64,000 nucleotides of DNA. It comes from Amycolatopsis bullii (GTDB lineage Bacteria; Actinomycetota; Actinomycetes; Mycobacteriales; Pseudonocardiaceae). The stretch is from contig NZ_BNAW01000008.1 in NCBI RefSeq assembly GCF_014654205.1, positions 124,001 through 188,000 of the forward strand, in the 5' to 3' direction. Made by a program: the position numbers and the translations under genes. Below the pieces are notes generated by a model. It was not told where the DNA came from. It ran no database searches and saw only the letters and a list, made by a program, of their open reading frames with translations. This document shows positions 24,117-32,644 of the stretch, in pieces; position 1 is the stretch's first letter, and the number at the start of each line of letters is the position of its first letter.

Positions 24117-26498
24117 GTGCGACTTGCTCGGGTGTACGTTCGATTTTTCAAGTCGTTTAACTTCGACTATGAGCGACGCGCCAAAGAAAACGCTCAACGT
24201 CATGACTGGGAGCAGTTGGAGGAGGGCTGGTATCCGCATGTTCGCTTGAATGTGGATCCAGAGGTTACAGCAGTAGTTGGTGCAAACGAGTCTGGAAAGA
24301 GTCATCTGCTTGATGCAATCGAATGCATTGTCGGAGTAAAGAGTGTTCGGCGCAGCGATTTCTGTCGCCACTCCCAGCTCTACTCGATAGAGACCCATGA
24401 GATCAGGCTTCCTGATGTGGGCGCAGAATTCATCATCTCATCGCAGTCGGAAGCTAGCACGCTTGCTGAAATTGGAGTAAGCGCTAGTCCTGGGCAAAAA
24501 TTTCTCTTCATGCGCCCAGGTGCCGGCAGGCCTTTCGTTAGCCTGGGTAACGAAAGGGTCGAACTTGACGGCGATGAACTGAAGATCGTTGAGGATATTT
24601 TTCCTCGCGTAATTCGATTATCGACGAAAGTCGCGATACCTGACAGTGTGCCGATCTCGACGCTTTGGGGTGGCAGCAGTGGCGCTCTGGGTGACCGGCG
24701 AACACGAAGTCGATTCATTGACATGGCTGAAACCGTTCGGGCGTCGGATGTCAACGAGTTCGGCCCGTTCGTTCCAAAGTTTCTTGAGTTCTTCTTGCCG
24801 CGTGAAACCGCTGTTGATTCTGCAAAGAAGCAGAAAGAACGAGATGAACCTGAGTTGGCAAGAAAACTGCTAGTAGACGTTGCTCGTGTCGACCCGGAGA
24901 TCTTCAAAGATCTCCAGGAAGCCATCTCTGCTGGAAACGAAGGCGATGTGAGTGGCCTGGTCGGGAAGATAAATCAGTCTTTGAGTCGTCATCTGAACCT
25001 ATCCCGTTGGTGGACTCAAGATAATGATTTCGCACTGCGGGTTTCGCCTCGTGAGCGCGAATTGGTTTTCACCATTCAGGACAGAACTGAAAGTGAGTAC
25101 TCATTCGCTGAGCGCAGTCGAGGGCTGACGCACTTCTTGGCGTATTTTGTACAGTTGCGCGCGCATCGCCGAGACCCCGCTCGATCTGAAATTCTCTTGA
25201 TGGATGAGCCGGACGCGTATCTATCTAACGCCGGGCAGCAAGATTTGTTGCGCGTTCTGGAAAATTTCGCTGTTTCTGACAACGGCGTACGGCGAGATCA
25301 AGTAGTGTATGTCACACATTCGCCTTTTCTGATAAACAAGAATGCAGCTCACCGTCTTCGTGTTCTCGATAAGGGGTCTCAGGAAGAGGGGACCAGGGTC
25401 GTAAAAGACGTCGCGCGTACGCACTATGAACCACTGCGCTCCTCTCTCGGGGCCTACGTTGCTGAGACTACTTTCATAAGTGGAAAGAACCTAATTGTCG
25501 AGGGTGTTGCGGATCAGGTGCTGCTGGCTGGAATGTCAAACGCGCTTCGCGCTGGGGGGTATCCCTCGACTAGTCTCCTCGATCTGAACGAAGTTACAAT
25601 TGTTCCAGCGGGGAGTGCGGATAGTGTGCCTTACATAGCTTACCTTGCGCGAGGGCGCGATCCAATGAAGCCGCCTTGTGTTGCATTGCTTGACGGGGAC
25701 AAGGATGGTGAGCGAGCTGCTGAAAAGTTGCGAAGAAGCGACGTTAACAGAAGGCCGGTGCTCGATCAAAAATACATTGTGCGATTGGGCTTATGGGCCA
25801 CTTCCCAGAGTCCGAAAATTATCGGCGCTTCGAACTCTGGAAAGATCGTCGAAATTGAAGACTTGATTCCGCCTCGCATCGCTATTTTCGCCGCCCGTCG
25901 CTATGCGGTCCAAGTGATTGGCTGTGACGTGGAAGCGTCTGAGGCGCTTAAGGAAGTTGATTTGAAGGCAAGGGTCGAGTCATCCAGCCGGCCACTCTGG
26001 GATGAACTACGCGAGCTATTTTCGGTCAAGATGAACGGCGAAACTATAGATAAAGTGGGTTTCGCGAGGGAAGTAGTCGCATATGTTGAAGGACTAGATC
26101 GCGACGAGCCGCGCCCGGTTGGAGTCCCTGCCCTGGAGGAGAACTTCGCTACGTTGCTCGGGGAGCTAACTTCTCTTCTCGATTCGGCTGCTATTGAGGA
26201 AGCAGAGCGTCGTCGCTCCAAGCGAATGGGTCGTGTAATTCGAAGCTTCATTGAAGACTATCAAGAGGGCGCGACACGATCTCTGGCCGATGCGCGCCTG
26301 CGAGAAATAGAAGCAGCCCTTGCTGATATTGCATCTCACGACGTTGTTCGGCAAAAGATCGCAAGTATCCGGCGTGACTTTTATCTTCGACAAGAGCCGA
26401 ATAAACCTATTGAGGACTATGTGAACTTCACGGATAGGTTGCGAGGATTGCTCCTTCAGGAGCGATTGGCAAGTCAAAGTTCAGATGATGGTGAATGA
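24117..26498 (+). CDS. OLD-family ATPase-TOPRIM nuclease
   Basis: A 793-residue protein. ABC-type ATPase: Walker A GANESGKS (residues 55-62), signature region FAERSRGL (330-337), Walker B EILLMDEPDAYLS (358-370), His in YVTHSPF. TOPRIM: Glu462 in LIVEGVADQ, Asp526/Asp528 in LLDGDKDG. OLD nucleases and the related GajA act in phage defence and DNA cleavage. GTG 24117 follows GGGAGG. Base use is clearly poorer in GC than the neighbours, a sign of separate origin. No UvrD-like partner is present, so it is not a standard Gabija locus. Confidence 0.88.
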   Translation: MRLARVYVRFFKSFNFDYERRAKENAQRHDWEQLEEGWYPHVRLNVDPEVTAVVGANESGKSHLLDAIECIVGVKSVRRSDFCRHSQLYSIETHEIRLPDVGAEFIISSQSEASTLAEIGVSASPGQKFLFMRPGAGRPFVSLGNERVELDGDELKIVEDIFPRVIRLSTKVAIPDSVPISTLWGGSSGALGDRRTRSRFIDMAETVRASDVNEFGPFVPKFLEFFLPRETAVDSAKKQKERDEPELARKLLVDVARVDPEIFKDLQEAISAGNEGDVSGLVGKINQSLSRHLNLSRWWTQDNDFALRVSPRERELVFTIQDRTESEYSFAERSRGLTHFLAYFVQLRAHRRDPARSEILLMDEPDAYLSNAGQQDLLRVLENFAVSDNGVRRDQVVYVTHSPFLINKNAAHRLRVLDKGSQEEGTRVVKDVARTHYEPLRSSLGAYVAETTFISGKNLIVEGVADQVLLAGMSNALRAGGYPSTSLLDLNEVTIVPAGSADSVPYIAYLARGRDPMKPPCVALLDGDKDGERAAEKLRRSDVNRRPVLDQKYIVRLGLWATSQSPKIIGASNSGKIVEIEDLIPPRIAIFAARRYAVQVIGCDVEASEALKEVDLKARVESSSRPLWDELRELFSVKMNGETIDKVGFAREVVAYVEGLDRDEPRPVGVPALEENFATLLGELTSLLDSAAIEEAERRRSKRMGRVIRSFIEDYQEGATRSLADARLREIEAALADIASHDVVRQKIASIRRDFYLRQEPNKPIEDYVNFTDRLRGLLLQERLASQSSDDGE

Positions 26499-26554
26499 CA
26501 GTCAAGTATTGACGCAGTGACCATTGGTTCGCTAAGTCATGATAAGATGAGTTC

Positions 26555-27094
26555 ATGTGGGATTGGTTGCAACCGACATTGTCTGCACTTAGCCCGGTGG
26601 CCACGGGCACGGTGGTCTGGATTGCTGGGCGAGAAGGCCGAAAGAGTGCTTCACGCGAAGCTGATTTGGATCGGACCGCGGCTCGTAGTCTGCATATCCT
26701 TGAAAGAAGGACCGAAGCTTACCAGCGGGTGCTGCAGATTGGATTTGACTTACAGGATGATCTTAGGGCTGCTGGCAACGAGTTAATTTTTGGTGATGCT
26801 GCAAATATTTCGATGAAGCATCAAGAGAAGTGGCCTGAAGCTCGTGCGATATGCAGAACGGTCGGGAGTTTATCTATCGTTTCGGCATTCAAAGAGTGGC
26901 ACAGCAACTACACTCGTGCGGCTGAGGAGTTGAGCCGCGCCATCACTACGGGAATTCGTACTGCTCGTGGTCTTCCTGTTAACTCCGGTCAGGAGGATCA
27001 TTGGGACAAATTCAAGAAGCATATGGAGGCTGCCAACCAGTGCTTCGAGCGCTTGCAGGATCGCATGAATGCTGAACTTGGGATCGACGAATAG
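26555..27094 (+). CDS. Unknown protein with N-terminal hydrophobic segment
   Basis: A 179-residue protein. Its N-terminus WLQPTLSALSPVATGTVVWIAG could span a membrane; the rest is alpha-helical and charged (LERRTEAYQRVLQIGFDLQDDL, KHMEAANQCFERLQDRMNAE). No family is recognised. It stands between the two nuclease genes, shares their low GC and is spaced 56 bp from the OLD stop. It may be a membrane sensor or partner for them. Confidence 0.6.
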   Translation: MWDWLQPTLSALSPVATGTVVWIAGREGRKSASREADLDRTAARSLHILERRTEAYQRVLQIGFDLQDDLRAAGNELIFGDAANISMKHQEKWPEARAICRTVGSLSIVSAFKEWHSNYTRAAEELSRAITTGIRTARGLPVNSGQEDHWDKFKKHMEAANQCFERLQDRMNAELGIDE

Positions 27095-27456
27095 GCAACG
27101 ACTCGCCTCGGTCGCGGTCAGGGCCAACTGGCGATGCGGGTATGGCTTGCACGGTACGTTACAGAAAGTACGCCAGTGTGACATGGGTTCACGCTCGGCT
27201 CTGCTTTGATGGTGTCGATCGTTTCGATGGGCTGCTACGGGAGCGGCTGTGTACCTCCTAGTGTGTGACGATAAAGTCCAACGATGAAGGTCACTATAGC
27301 AACTATTGCTACCGTTCCCGGCGATCGTGGCGACACCCATCGCGTGCGCAGGCCAAATACCCGCCGATGTCAGAACAATGCAAGTCAGGCGCGAACCGGC
27401 GGTTTGTTTGTTCTATTTGTATCCGAACGAGCTCTTTCTTTGATTAGCGAGGCGAT
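27095..27456. other. 362-bp gap without a gene
   Basis: No frame with a ribosome site or motif is seen. AT-rich sequence just before 27457 (TTCTTTGATTAGCGAGGCGAT) probably holds the ribosome site of the next gene. Confidence 0.4.
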
Positions 27457-28419
27457 ATGAGCGAAGATTCAGGTTACAACCTAAGCGAAGAGCAGATTCT
27501 TGAAGCGCTGAACTCATCTGGTTTTATTTTCGAGCAACGTGTATCAAAAAGGCTGGAAGAGTGTGGAATATCAAATCGCACTGGCGTTTCCTATTTAGAT
27601 CCGGATGAGGGAAAATCTAGAGAGATCGATATTGTCGGTAGTTTTGGTATTGCGCTTGACTCTGCAGAAGGTCTTACTCATATTGATTTGGATCTAATAA
27701 TCGAATGCAAAAGCACAATGCAGCCGCACGTAGTCTTTGTTCGGCCCTGGGGTCCGGGCGATATGGCTCCTCCATTTGAGGTAAACTTTGAGAAGATTGA
27801 CGAAGCGACCTCGAAATCCGCGAAGAAGAAAAAGTATAGTGATTCTTCGGTCAGGCCGTTCCATGGATCCTGGATGTCTTTCGGATTATTGTCAGCATGG
27901 CTTCCGTGTAGACTAGATCAAATTCAAAGAGGCGTTCAGTTGGTGCGAGTCGAACGTGCGGCCAAGAAATTTGTGGCAAGAAATGCACTTTTTGAGATGT
28001 GTATGCCGCCAGTGAAAGCTATGTTGGATCGGCGATCGCGAGCTAGCGGGGATGCGATCTATTTCCCAGCGTGTGTAGTTGCGGGGCCGATATATACTAC
28101 TAGTATTAAGGGTCCCGATGAGCCTATTTTGAATAAAACTAAGTTTTGCTGCGTGCAATTCGAAAATAGCTCAAGCTGGGCAGCTGATAGCAACGGTATC
28201 CACACTGTTGATCTGGTCTCGTATGATCATATCGCTGAGTGGGTAGACCATGTGAAGAATGTATCTATCTCGATTGCCAAGAAGACTTTGCAAGGATTGG
28301 AAGAATACTCATCGGCAGTAAGTCGGTGGCGCTCTCCGGAAGACGCTGCAAAGGCCAAGCGGATGCGAGACCAGACTGTAGAATCCGACCACGAACTCAC
28401 GGAAAAAGATGGGGACTAA
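27457..28419 (+). CDS. PD-(D/E)XK nuclease-like protein
   Basis: A 320-residue protein whose first third fits a restriction-type nuclease core: FEQRVSKRLEECG with an early Glu, Asp58 in SREIDIVG, then LDLIIECKS giving Glu83-x-Lys85. Such cores cut DNA using a divalent metal. The remaining 230 residues are not recognised and end in a charged tail. GAGGCGATATG precedes the start. With the OLD gene and 26555 it forms a compact low-GC cargo before the right att site, so a defence role is likely. Confidence 0.7.
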   Translation: MSEDSGYNLSEEQILEALNSSGFIFEQRVSKRLEECGISNRTGVSYLDPDEGKSREIDIVGSFGIALDSAEGLTHIDLDLIIECKSTMQPHVVFVRPWGPGDMAPPFEVNFEKIDEATSKSAKKKKYSDSSVRPFHGSWMSFGLLSAWLPCRLDQIQRGVQLVRVERAAKKFVARNALFEMCMPPVKAMLDRRSRASGDAIYFPACVVAGPIYTTSIKGPDEPILNKTKFCCVQFENSSSWAADSNGIHTVDLVSYDHIAEWVDHVKNVSISIAKKTLQGLEEYSSAVSRWRSPEDAAKAKRMRDQTVESDHELTEKDGD

Positions 28420-28640
28420 GATTCGGGCGATGTCAAGGTCGCAGATTCCGAAAGTGGAAGGAGCAGTAGATCCTCTGAGGTTCGCAGCCTCACCTTCCGC
28501 GTCAGTGGGCGACTGTGGCTACCGCACAACGTCGTCATAACCTTGAGTCTGAACCTGTGGTAGTTGCTTGCTCAAACGCGTACTCGCTTAGGTATCTAGT
28601 CTCTTAGAGGCTAAGGGTTGTTTCTATCGAGCAAGATCGT

Positions 28641-28651
28641 CCTCGGACACA
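28641..28651 (+). repeat. Putative attR core (CCTCGGACACA)
   Basis: Identical over 11 bp to the tRNA-Leu 3' end at 11608-11618. It is followed within 50 bp by a terminator of the kind expected after a tRNA gene, so the sequence right of it is probably the original downstream flank of tRNA-Leu. Confidence 0.6.
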
Positions 28652-28686
28652 AATACGTGGGAGATCTCCCAAAGCACAGAGTAACT

Positions 28687-28709
28687 GGCCCGCCACGGCG
28701 GGTCTTTCT
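28687..28709 (+). terminator. Hairpin terminator, likely the original one of tRNA-Leu
   Basis: CCCGCC-AC-GGCGGG (28689-28702) followed by TCTTTCTC. It would have ended tRNA-Leu transcription before the element was inserted. Confidence 0.6.
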
Positions 28710-28789
28710 CGCGTTCAGCTCCCGTCGATCTCGGCTACGCTGATCTTGACCGCGCCCTCCCCTCGCGCAGTACGTCGGGGAGGTGTCGC

Positions 28790-29254
28790 ATGACCCGCAT
28801 CCCTTCCTTGGCCGTGCCTGGCCGGATCACGGCACCTGACCCGGAACGCGTGGCTTCATTGCCTGTGCCGATGGGCTTGCCGCCGTTGCGGGATCTCCAT
28901 GCGGCGGATGGTCCGCGGCTGTCGATCGCGCTGATGGACGGGGGAGGGCGGCTGCAGGATCGCGGCGCCGTCGCCGTCCTCGGCTGGAGCCCGGGGGACC
29001 GCCTGCTGATCACCCTTGTCCGAACCTCGGTGGTGATCCGCCGGCGCCCGGACGGGGTGTTCGTCATGCCCCATAAGCCCTACGTGGCGCTCCCGGCTCC
29101 GGTGCGCCGCGGCTGCGGAGCCCTGGCGGGCAGCCGCCTGTTGCTGGTCGCCGACCCCGTCCACGACGTGCTCATCGTGCATCCGGAAGCCGCCGTGCAG
29201 GCGATGCTGCGCACCTTTCACACGTCGCTGGCCGCTTCCGAGGAGACCGCATGA
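28790..29254 (+). CDS. AbrB-like DNA-binding protein (paralogue 1)
   Basis: A 154-residue protein with two beta-rich segments: an AbrB/SpoVT-like swapped-hairpin region (VLGWSPGDRLLITLVRTSVVIRR) and a second (GSRLLLVADPVHDVLIVHP). GGGAGGTG precedes ATG 28790. Its stop overlaps the integrase start (ATGA). The convergent gene at 30346 encodes a related protein. It may regulate the integrase. Confidence 0.6.
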   Translation: MTRIPSLAVPGRITAPDPERVASLPVPMGLPPLRDLHAADGPRLSIALMDGGGRLQDRGAVAVLGWSPGDRLLITLVRTSVVIRRRPDGVFVMPHKPYVALPAPVRRGCGALAGSRLLLVADPVHDVLIVHPEAAVQAMLRTFHTSLAASEETA

Positions 29255-30309
29255 CCGCCACCACCGAAGACCTTGAAGCCGCGAGGCTGCTGCTGTCACG
29301 CCTCGGCGTGGATCCCGCCGACCTCATCGGGGACACAACTGCCGACAATTCCGACGACGAGCGCCCGCCGATGCCGACGCTGGGCGAATGGATCCACGTC
29401 GTCGCGGGCCTCGTGTCGCCGAGCACGGCCAGTTCCTACGGGTCGTACTGGAAGAAGGCCGACGCAGCGTGGGGCGAACGGCCGATGGACACGATCACGG
29501 CCAGCGAGATCAAAGCGATGGCCGAGCACGTCCGCAGCACCGCTCGCGTCCGCCGCAACTCCCGCGGCGGCCGCAACGCGGCCGAGAACTTCGTCGCCGC
29601 CATGCGCTGCCTCTACAAGCACCTGGTCAACGACGGACGCCTCGACGAGCGCGCCAACCCGGCCATGCGGGTCACCAAACCCAGGCGCAACGCCTCGACC
29701 CGGCGAGCCCTTGGGTCCGAGCGGGTCGGCGAGCTCAACGACATCGTTTCCAGCACCGGCGACGACCCGGAGCTGGACGCGCTGATCTGTCGGCTGCACG
29801 AGGAGAGCGCCTGCCGACGTGGCGGTGCACTCGCCTTGCGCCGCCGCGATCTGGACCAGACGCAGTGCACGATCCTGCTGCGGGAGAAGGGCGAGACCGA
29901 ACGCTGGCAACCGGTCTCGCCGACCCTGATGCGGCACCTCGTCGCCCACTTCGACGAACGCGGCGACGGCGACGCGGAGAGTCAGCTGCTGCGCTACGCC
30001 AACGGCAATCCGATCACCAAGCGTCGCTACGACTACATCTTCGGCCGTGTCCAGAAGGAATTGGACTGGGCCAGAGCGTTGCAGGTCAGTGCCCACTGGC
30101 TGCGCCACACCACGCTGACCTGGGTCGAACGTAACTTCGGCATCGGCGTCGCTCGCGCCTACGCCGGACACGCCGAGTCCGGTAGCGACCTGACAACCAC
30201 CACCTACGTCAAGGCCGACATCACTGAAGTCGCCGAAGCCCTGGCCGCACTCACCGGGGAACCACACCCCCTGGCGCCGGTCCGCGCGCTGAGGGCCACT
30301 ACGGCGTGA
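29251..30309 (+). CDS. Tyrosine site-specific integrase
   Basis: A 352-residue tyrosine recombinase. An N-terminal SAM-like core-binding domain (STASSYGSYWKKADAAWGE) is followed by a catalytic domain with Arg in ESACRRGGALALR, Lys in LREKGETERW, HWLRHTTLTW (His-x-x-Arg), His in YAGHAESG and nucleophile Tyr in TTTTYVKAD. All catalytic residues are present. Its att site is not certain; the orphan tRNA-Thr piece at 32466 is 2.2 kb away. Confidence 0.9.
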   Translation: MTATTEDLEAARLLLSRLGVDPADLIGDTTADNSDDERPPMPTLGEWIHVVAGLVSPSTASSYGSYWKKADAAWGERPMDTITASEIKAMAEHVRSTARVRRNSRGGRNAAENFVAAMRCLYKHLVNDGRLDERANPAMRVTKPRRNASTRRALGSERVGELNDIVSSTGDDPELDALICRLHEESACRRGGALALRRRDLDQTQCTILLREKGETERWQPVSPTLMRHLVAHFDERGDGDAESQLLRYANGNPITKRRYDYIFGRVQKELDWARALQVSAHWLRHTTLTWVERNFGIGVARAYAGHAESGSDLTTTTYVKADITEVAEALAALTGEPHPLAPVRALRATTA

Positions 30310-30345
30310 TTCATGGCGGGCGCGGTCGCGCAGGCCGCGCCCGCC

Positions 30346-30906
30346 TCAGTTCTCGTGTGCGGTCCTATCCGGGATGTCGACGAGGTTGTCGTGGAATGTG
30401 GTGACCATTGTGTACAACACGTGCTGCGGATAGACGACCAGCAAGTCATGCTCCAGCAGGGCAGCGAGAAGCACCTGATCCTCAGCCCGGATGCGGCACC
30501 GCGCCCGCATCCGAGCCGGCAAGGTCAAACTCATCCTCGGCGGAATCGACGTACCCGACGGCTTCTCGCTCGGCGCTACGACGAGCAGACCCGAGGACAC
30601 CGAGAGCCGCAGCGGCAGGCCCGGGGCCCAGCGCAGCCGCTCCAGGGGGACTCGTGCGGCGACCACTCCGTTCATGCCGACCCGGACCAGGCTGAACGCG
30701 ACCGACCCACGCTCCACTGCGGGGCCGAGATCGGCAACCGGCAGGGGAATCACGGGTTCGGTAGCATGCCTCCGCTCCGGTAGGAGCAGTGAAGCGACAA
30801 TCCTGTTGCCCGCTCCCTCCGATTTCAAGCACGGAACCGCTTTGGCCGCGTGGGCGGCGACAGCCATTGGGTCTTCGCCGGCTCGACGTTCCCGATCGTG
30901 TGACAT
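30346..30906 (-). CDS. AbrB-like protein (paralogue 2)
   Basis: A 186-residue protein aligning with paralogue 1 in the same order: LRWAPGLPLRLSVSSGLLVV, a turn with PARMRARCRI, then DLLVVYPQHVLYTMVTTFHDNL (compare DVLIVHPEAAVQAMLRTFHTSL). The N-terminal 70 residues differ. GGGGACAG precedes ATG 30906. It is convergent with the integrase, 36 bp apart. Confidence 0.58.
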   Translation of the reverse strand: MSHDRERRAGEDPMAVAAHAAKAVPCLKSEGAGNRIVASLLLPERRHATEPVIPLPVADLGPAVERGSVAFSLVRVGMNGVVAARVPLERLRWAPGLPLRLSVSSGLLVVAPSEKPSGTSIPPRMSLTLPARMRARCRIRAEDQVLLAALLEHDLLVVYPQHVLYTMVTTFHDNLVDIPDRTAHEN

Positions 30907-31311
30907 GAACTGTCCCCAGAACTCTCGCGCGGGGAGGGCGAGGCGGAGCAGCGTCCGACGGCGTCATAGCGCGGAGCTGACCAATTTCGAGTCTAGTCGT
31001 GATTGCCCCAACCGTGAATCTGAGCGTCGGAGCGACGTGAGTGGGCGTCAGCGCGACCCGCCGACCAGGGTGTCTGCACCCGGTGGGATTCGAAACTGCG
31101 GCTCCCGCTTTTGTGATCATGTCTCTCGTCGATCATCGAGGCTGATCGACATGCGCCTCGACCAGCTAATTCAGTAGCAACGGCGAAGGCTGGTGCGGGT
31201 TATCGGCGGCCGTCTCGCGATCATCCGGCGTCGATTCCATCACGGAAAACATCAGGCGGCAAAGCTGCGAAGTGACGTAGGTATGTCGGATGGCGCCTCT
31301 ACTATGGACGT
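30907..31311. other. 405-bp gap with an inverted repeat
   Basis: No gene recognised. GTCGATCA (31128-31135) and TGATCGAC (31143-31150) form a perfect 8-bp inverted repeat with a 7-base spacer, a possible operator for the TIR gene or the AbrB-like gene. Confidence 0.4.
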
Positions 31312-32016
31312 ATGGCGCAATGCACAGCACCGTCCCGAGGCCATCGCACCGCGAGCGGGGCCGCGAACTGCCCAGCGTGTAGCAGCCGGGGAAGGTCGTC
31401 CTACCGCTCGTCCTACTCCTACTCGTCGCCCCGTCCGTCTTACGGCGCTGGCGGCGGGTCGAGCTACGGCAGCTCGTCGGGCGGTAGCGGAGGCTCCCGT
31501 CGGACCAGGACCGGCAGGTCGGTGTCCTACACGCCGACGGAGTGGCGCACCGTCGAGCCTTTCACCCAGAAGGCCAGCGAGCAGGCTCAAGCACATCCGG
31601 AACGCCGCGACCTCTTCTTGTGCCATGCTTGGCCAGACCGAGAAGGTAGCGCGAAGGAGCTGCACGCCCACTTGAAGTCGAACGGTGCGTCGGTGTGGTT
31701 TAGCGAGGAGGACCTGCCTCTCGGCTCGCTCATGATCCGCGAGATCGACAAGGGACTACGGAACTCCCGCGTTGGCATCGTGCTGGTCACGCCCGCGCTG
31801 CTCAAGAGCATTAACGACGAGGGCGTAGCGGAGAAGGAACTCGCCGTGTTGCTCTCCACTCGGCGCGTCATTCCCGTCTTACATGGGGTGGGCTTCAACG
31901 ACCTCAACGACGTCAGCCCGATGTTGGCCTCGCACGCTGGGCTGAGCACCTCGGAGTCGTCGCTCGACGTTGTTGCAGCCAAGGTCGCTGCCGCTGCTGC
32001 CGCGCTCGCGGACTGA
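31312..32016 (+). CDS. TIR-domain protein with Cys/His N-terminus
   Basis: A 234-residue protein. The N-terminus has MAQC, H11 and CPAC spacing that could bind zinc, then a Ser/Gly/Tyr-rich low-complexity stretch (about residues 24-70). A TIR domain follows from about residue 98: DLFLCHAWPDR, SVWFSEEDLPLGSLM (catalytic-type Glu region), VGIVLVTPALL and RRVIPVLHG. Bacterial TIR domains often cleave NAD+ in antiphage systems or bind partners. No ThsA-like or other partner gene is adjacent. The ribosome site is weak. Confidence 0.8.
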   Translation: MAQCTAPSRGHRTASGAANCPACSSRGRSSYRSSYSYSSPRPSYGAGGGSSYGSSSGGSGGSRRTRTGRSVSYTPTEWRTVEPFTQKASEQAQAHPERRDLFLCHAWPDREGSAKELHAHLKSNGASVWFSEEDLPLGSLMIREIDKGLRNSRVGIVLVTPALLKSINDEGVAEKELAVLLSTRRVIPVLHGVGFNDLNDVSPMLASHAGLSTSESSLDVVAAKVAAAAAALAD

Positions 32017-32644
32017 GGTCAGCCGAGCCTGCATGAGCAGGCGAGCCCCGTTTGCCGCGAGAAGTGCTGATCCTCGCCGACCGGCAGACCGGGGATAGGG
32101 CCGTGCTGCGGTTGCAGAATGAGATACGGGCCCGAAAGGATTCCAGCCTGCGACACCCGCTTTAGGAGAGTGGGTGACGGCGCCGCCCAAGGCCTCTACC
32201 AGTCACTATAGCCTCACAGTTGCCCTTCGTGACCCCATCAGTCACACGGTTGAGCACGAGTTCGGGTCATGGAATGGGTCATGGATCCAACCTGGTCCTG
32301 TGATGCGCATCACTGATAGGCCCGGGCGTGTCTACGATGGGCTACTCCGTATAGTTACCCTCTTCGTGGCAAGTCAGCCTCCCGGCTGACGCTCCCGTGA
32401 TCTAGGTTCAACTTGGGAGATGTCTGGCTCGTGGGGAGGCTGAAGCCCCTCAAATTTCGTATTCAAGAGCATCTGTCTTGTAAACAGAAGGTCAGGGGTT
32501 CGAGCCCCTTGCCGGCTCCGGAAAGTGCTTCTGACCTGCGGATTTAAGGCTATCCTCATTAACTTGCAGATTGCAGATGTGCCCGGATGTGCCCGAGACT
32601 TCACCTCGTGATCGGCCGGAGAGCGGCTGAGACGGCCGAGGGCC
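32017..32644. other. 628-bp region without an intact gene
   Basis: Only a tRNA-Thr 3' fragment is recognised (32466-32519). The small plus frame at 32174 has no supporting features. Base composition falls below that of core DNA. Confidence 0.45.
32466..32519 (+). pseudogene. 3' fragment of tRNA-Thr (anticodon TGT), probable att remnant
   Basis: AGAGC, the anticodon arm ATCTGTCTTGTAAACAGA, the T-arm AGGGGTTCGAGCCCCT and the acceptor 3' strand GCCGGCTCC are intact. The 5' acceptor strand and most of the D-arm are missing; the preceding bases do not pair. Such 3' halves are left at one end of elements that integrate into tRNA genes. The complete tRNA-Thr is not in the window. Confidence 0.75.

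Larger units (their letters stand above)
28420..28789. other. Element/chromosome junction region
   Basis: No gene. It holds the cargo 3' flank, the second copy of the tRNA-Leu end (28641-28651), a 12-bp palindrome GGGAGATCTCCC (28659-28670) and a hairpin terminator, then the ribosome site of the AbrB-like gene. Confidence 0.55.

Noticed and set aside
24117..28419. Gabija system
   Set aside because: The OLD protein fits GajA in general, but no UvrD-like GajB helicase is adjacent; the neighbours are an unknown protein and a PD-(D/E)XK protein.
31312..32016. Thoeris system
   Set aside because: A TIR protein is present, but no ThsA-like SIR2/SLOG partner gene is found nearby.
32174..32389. 71-residue plus-strand frame before the tRNA-Thr fragment
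   Set aside because: No recognisable domain or ribosome site, and the region looks like decayed intergenic DNA.
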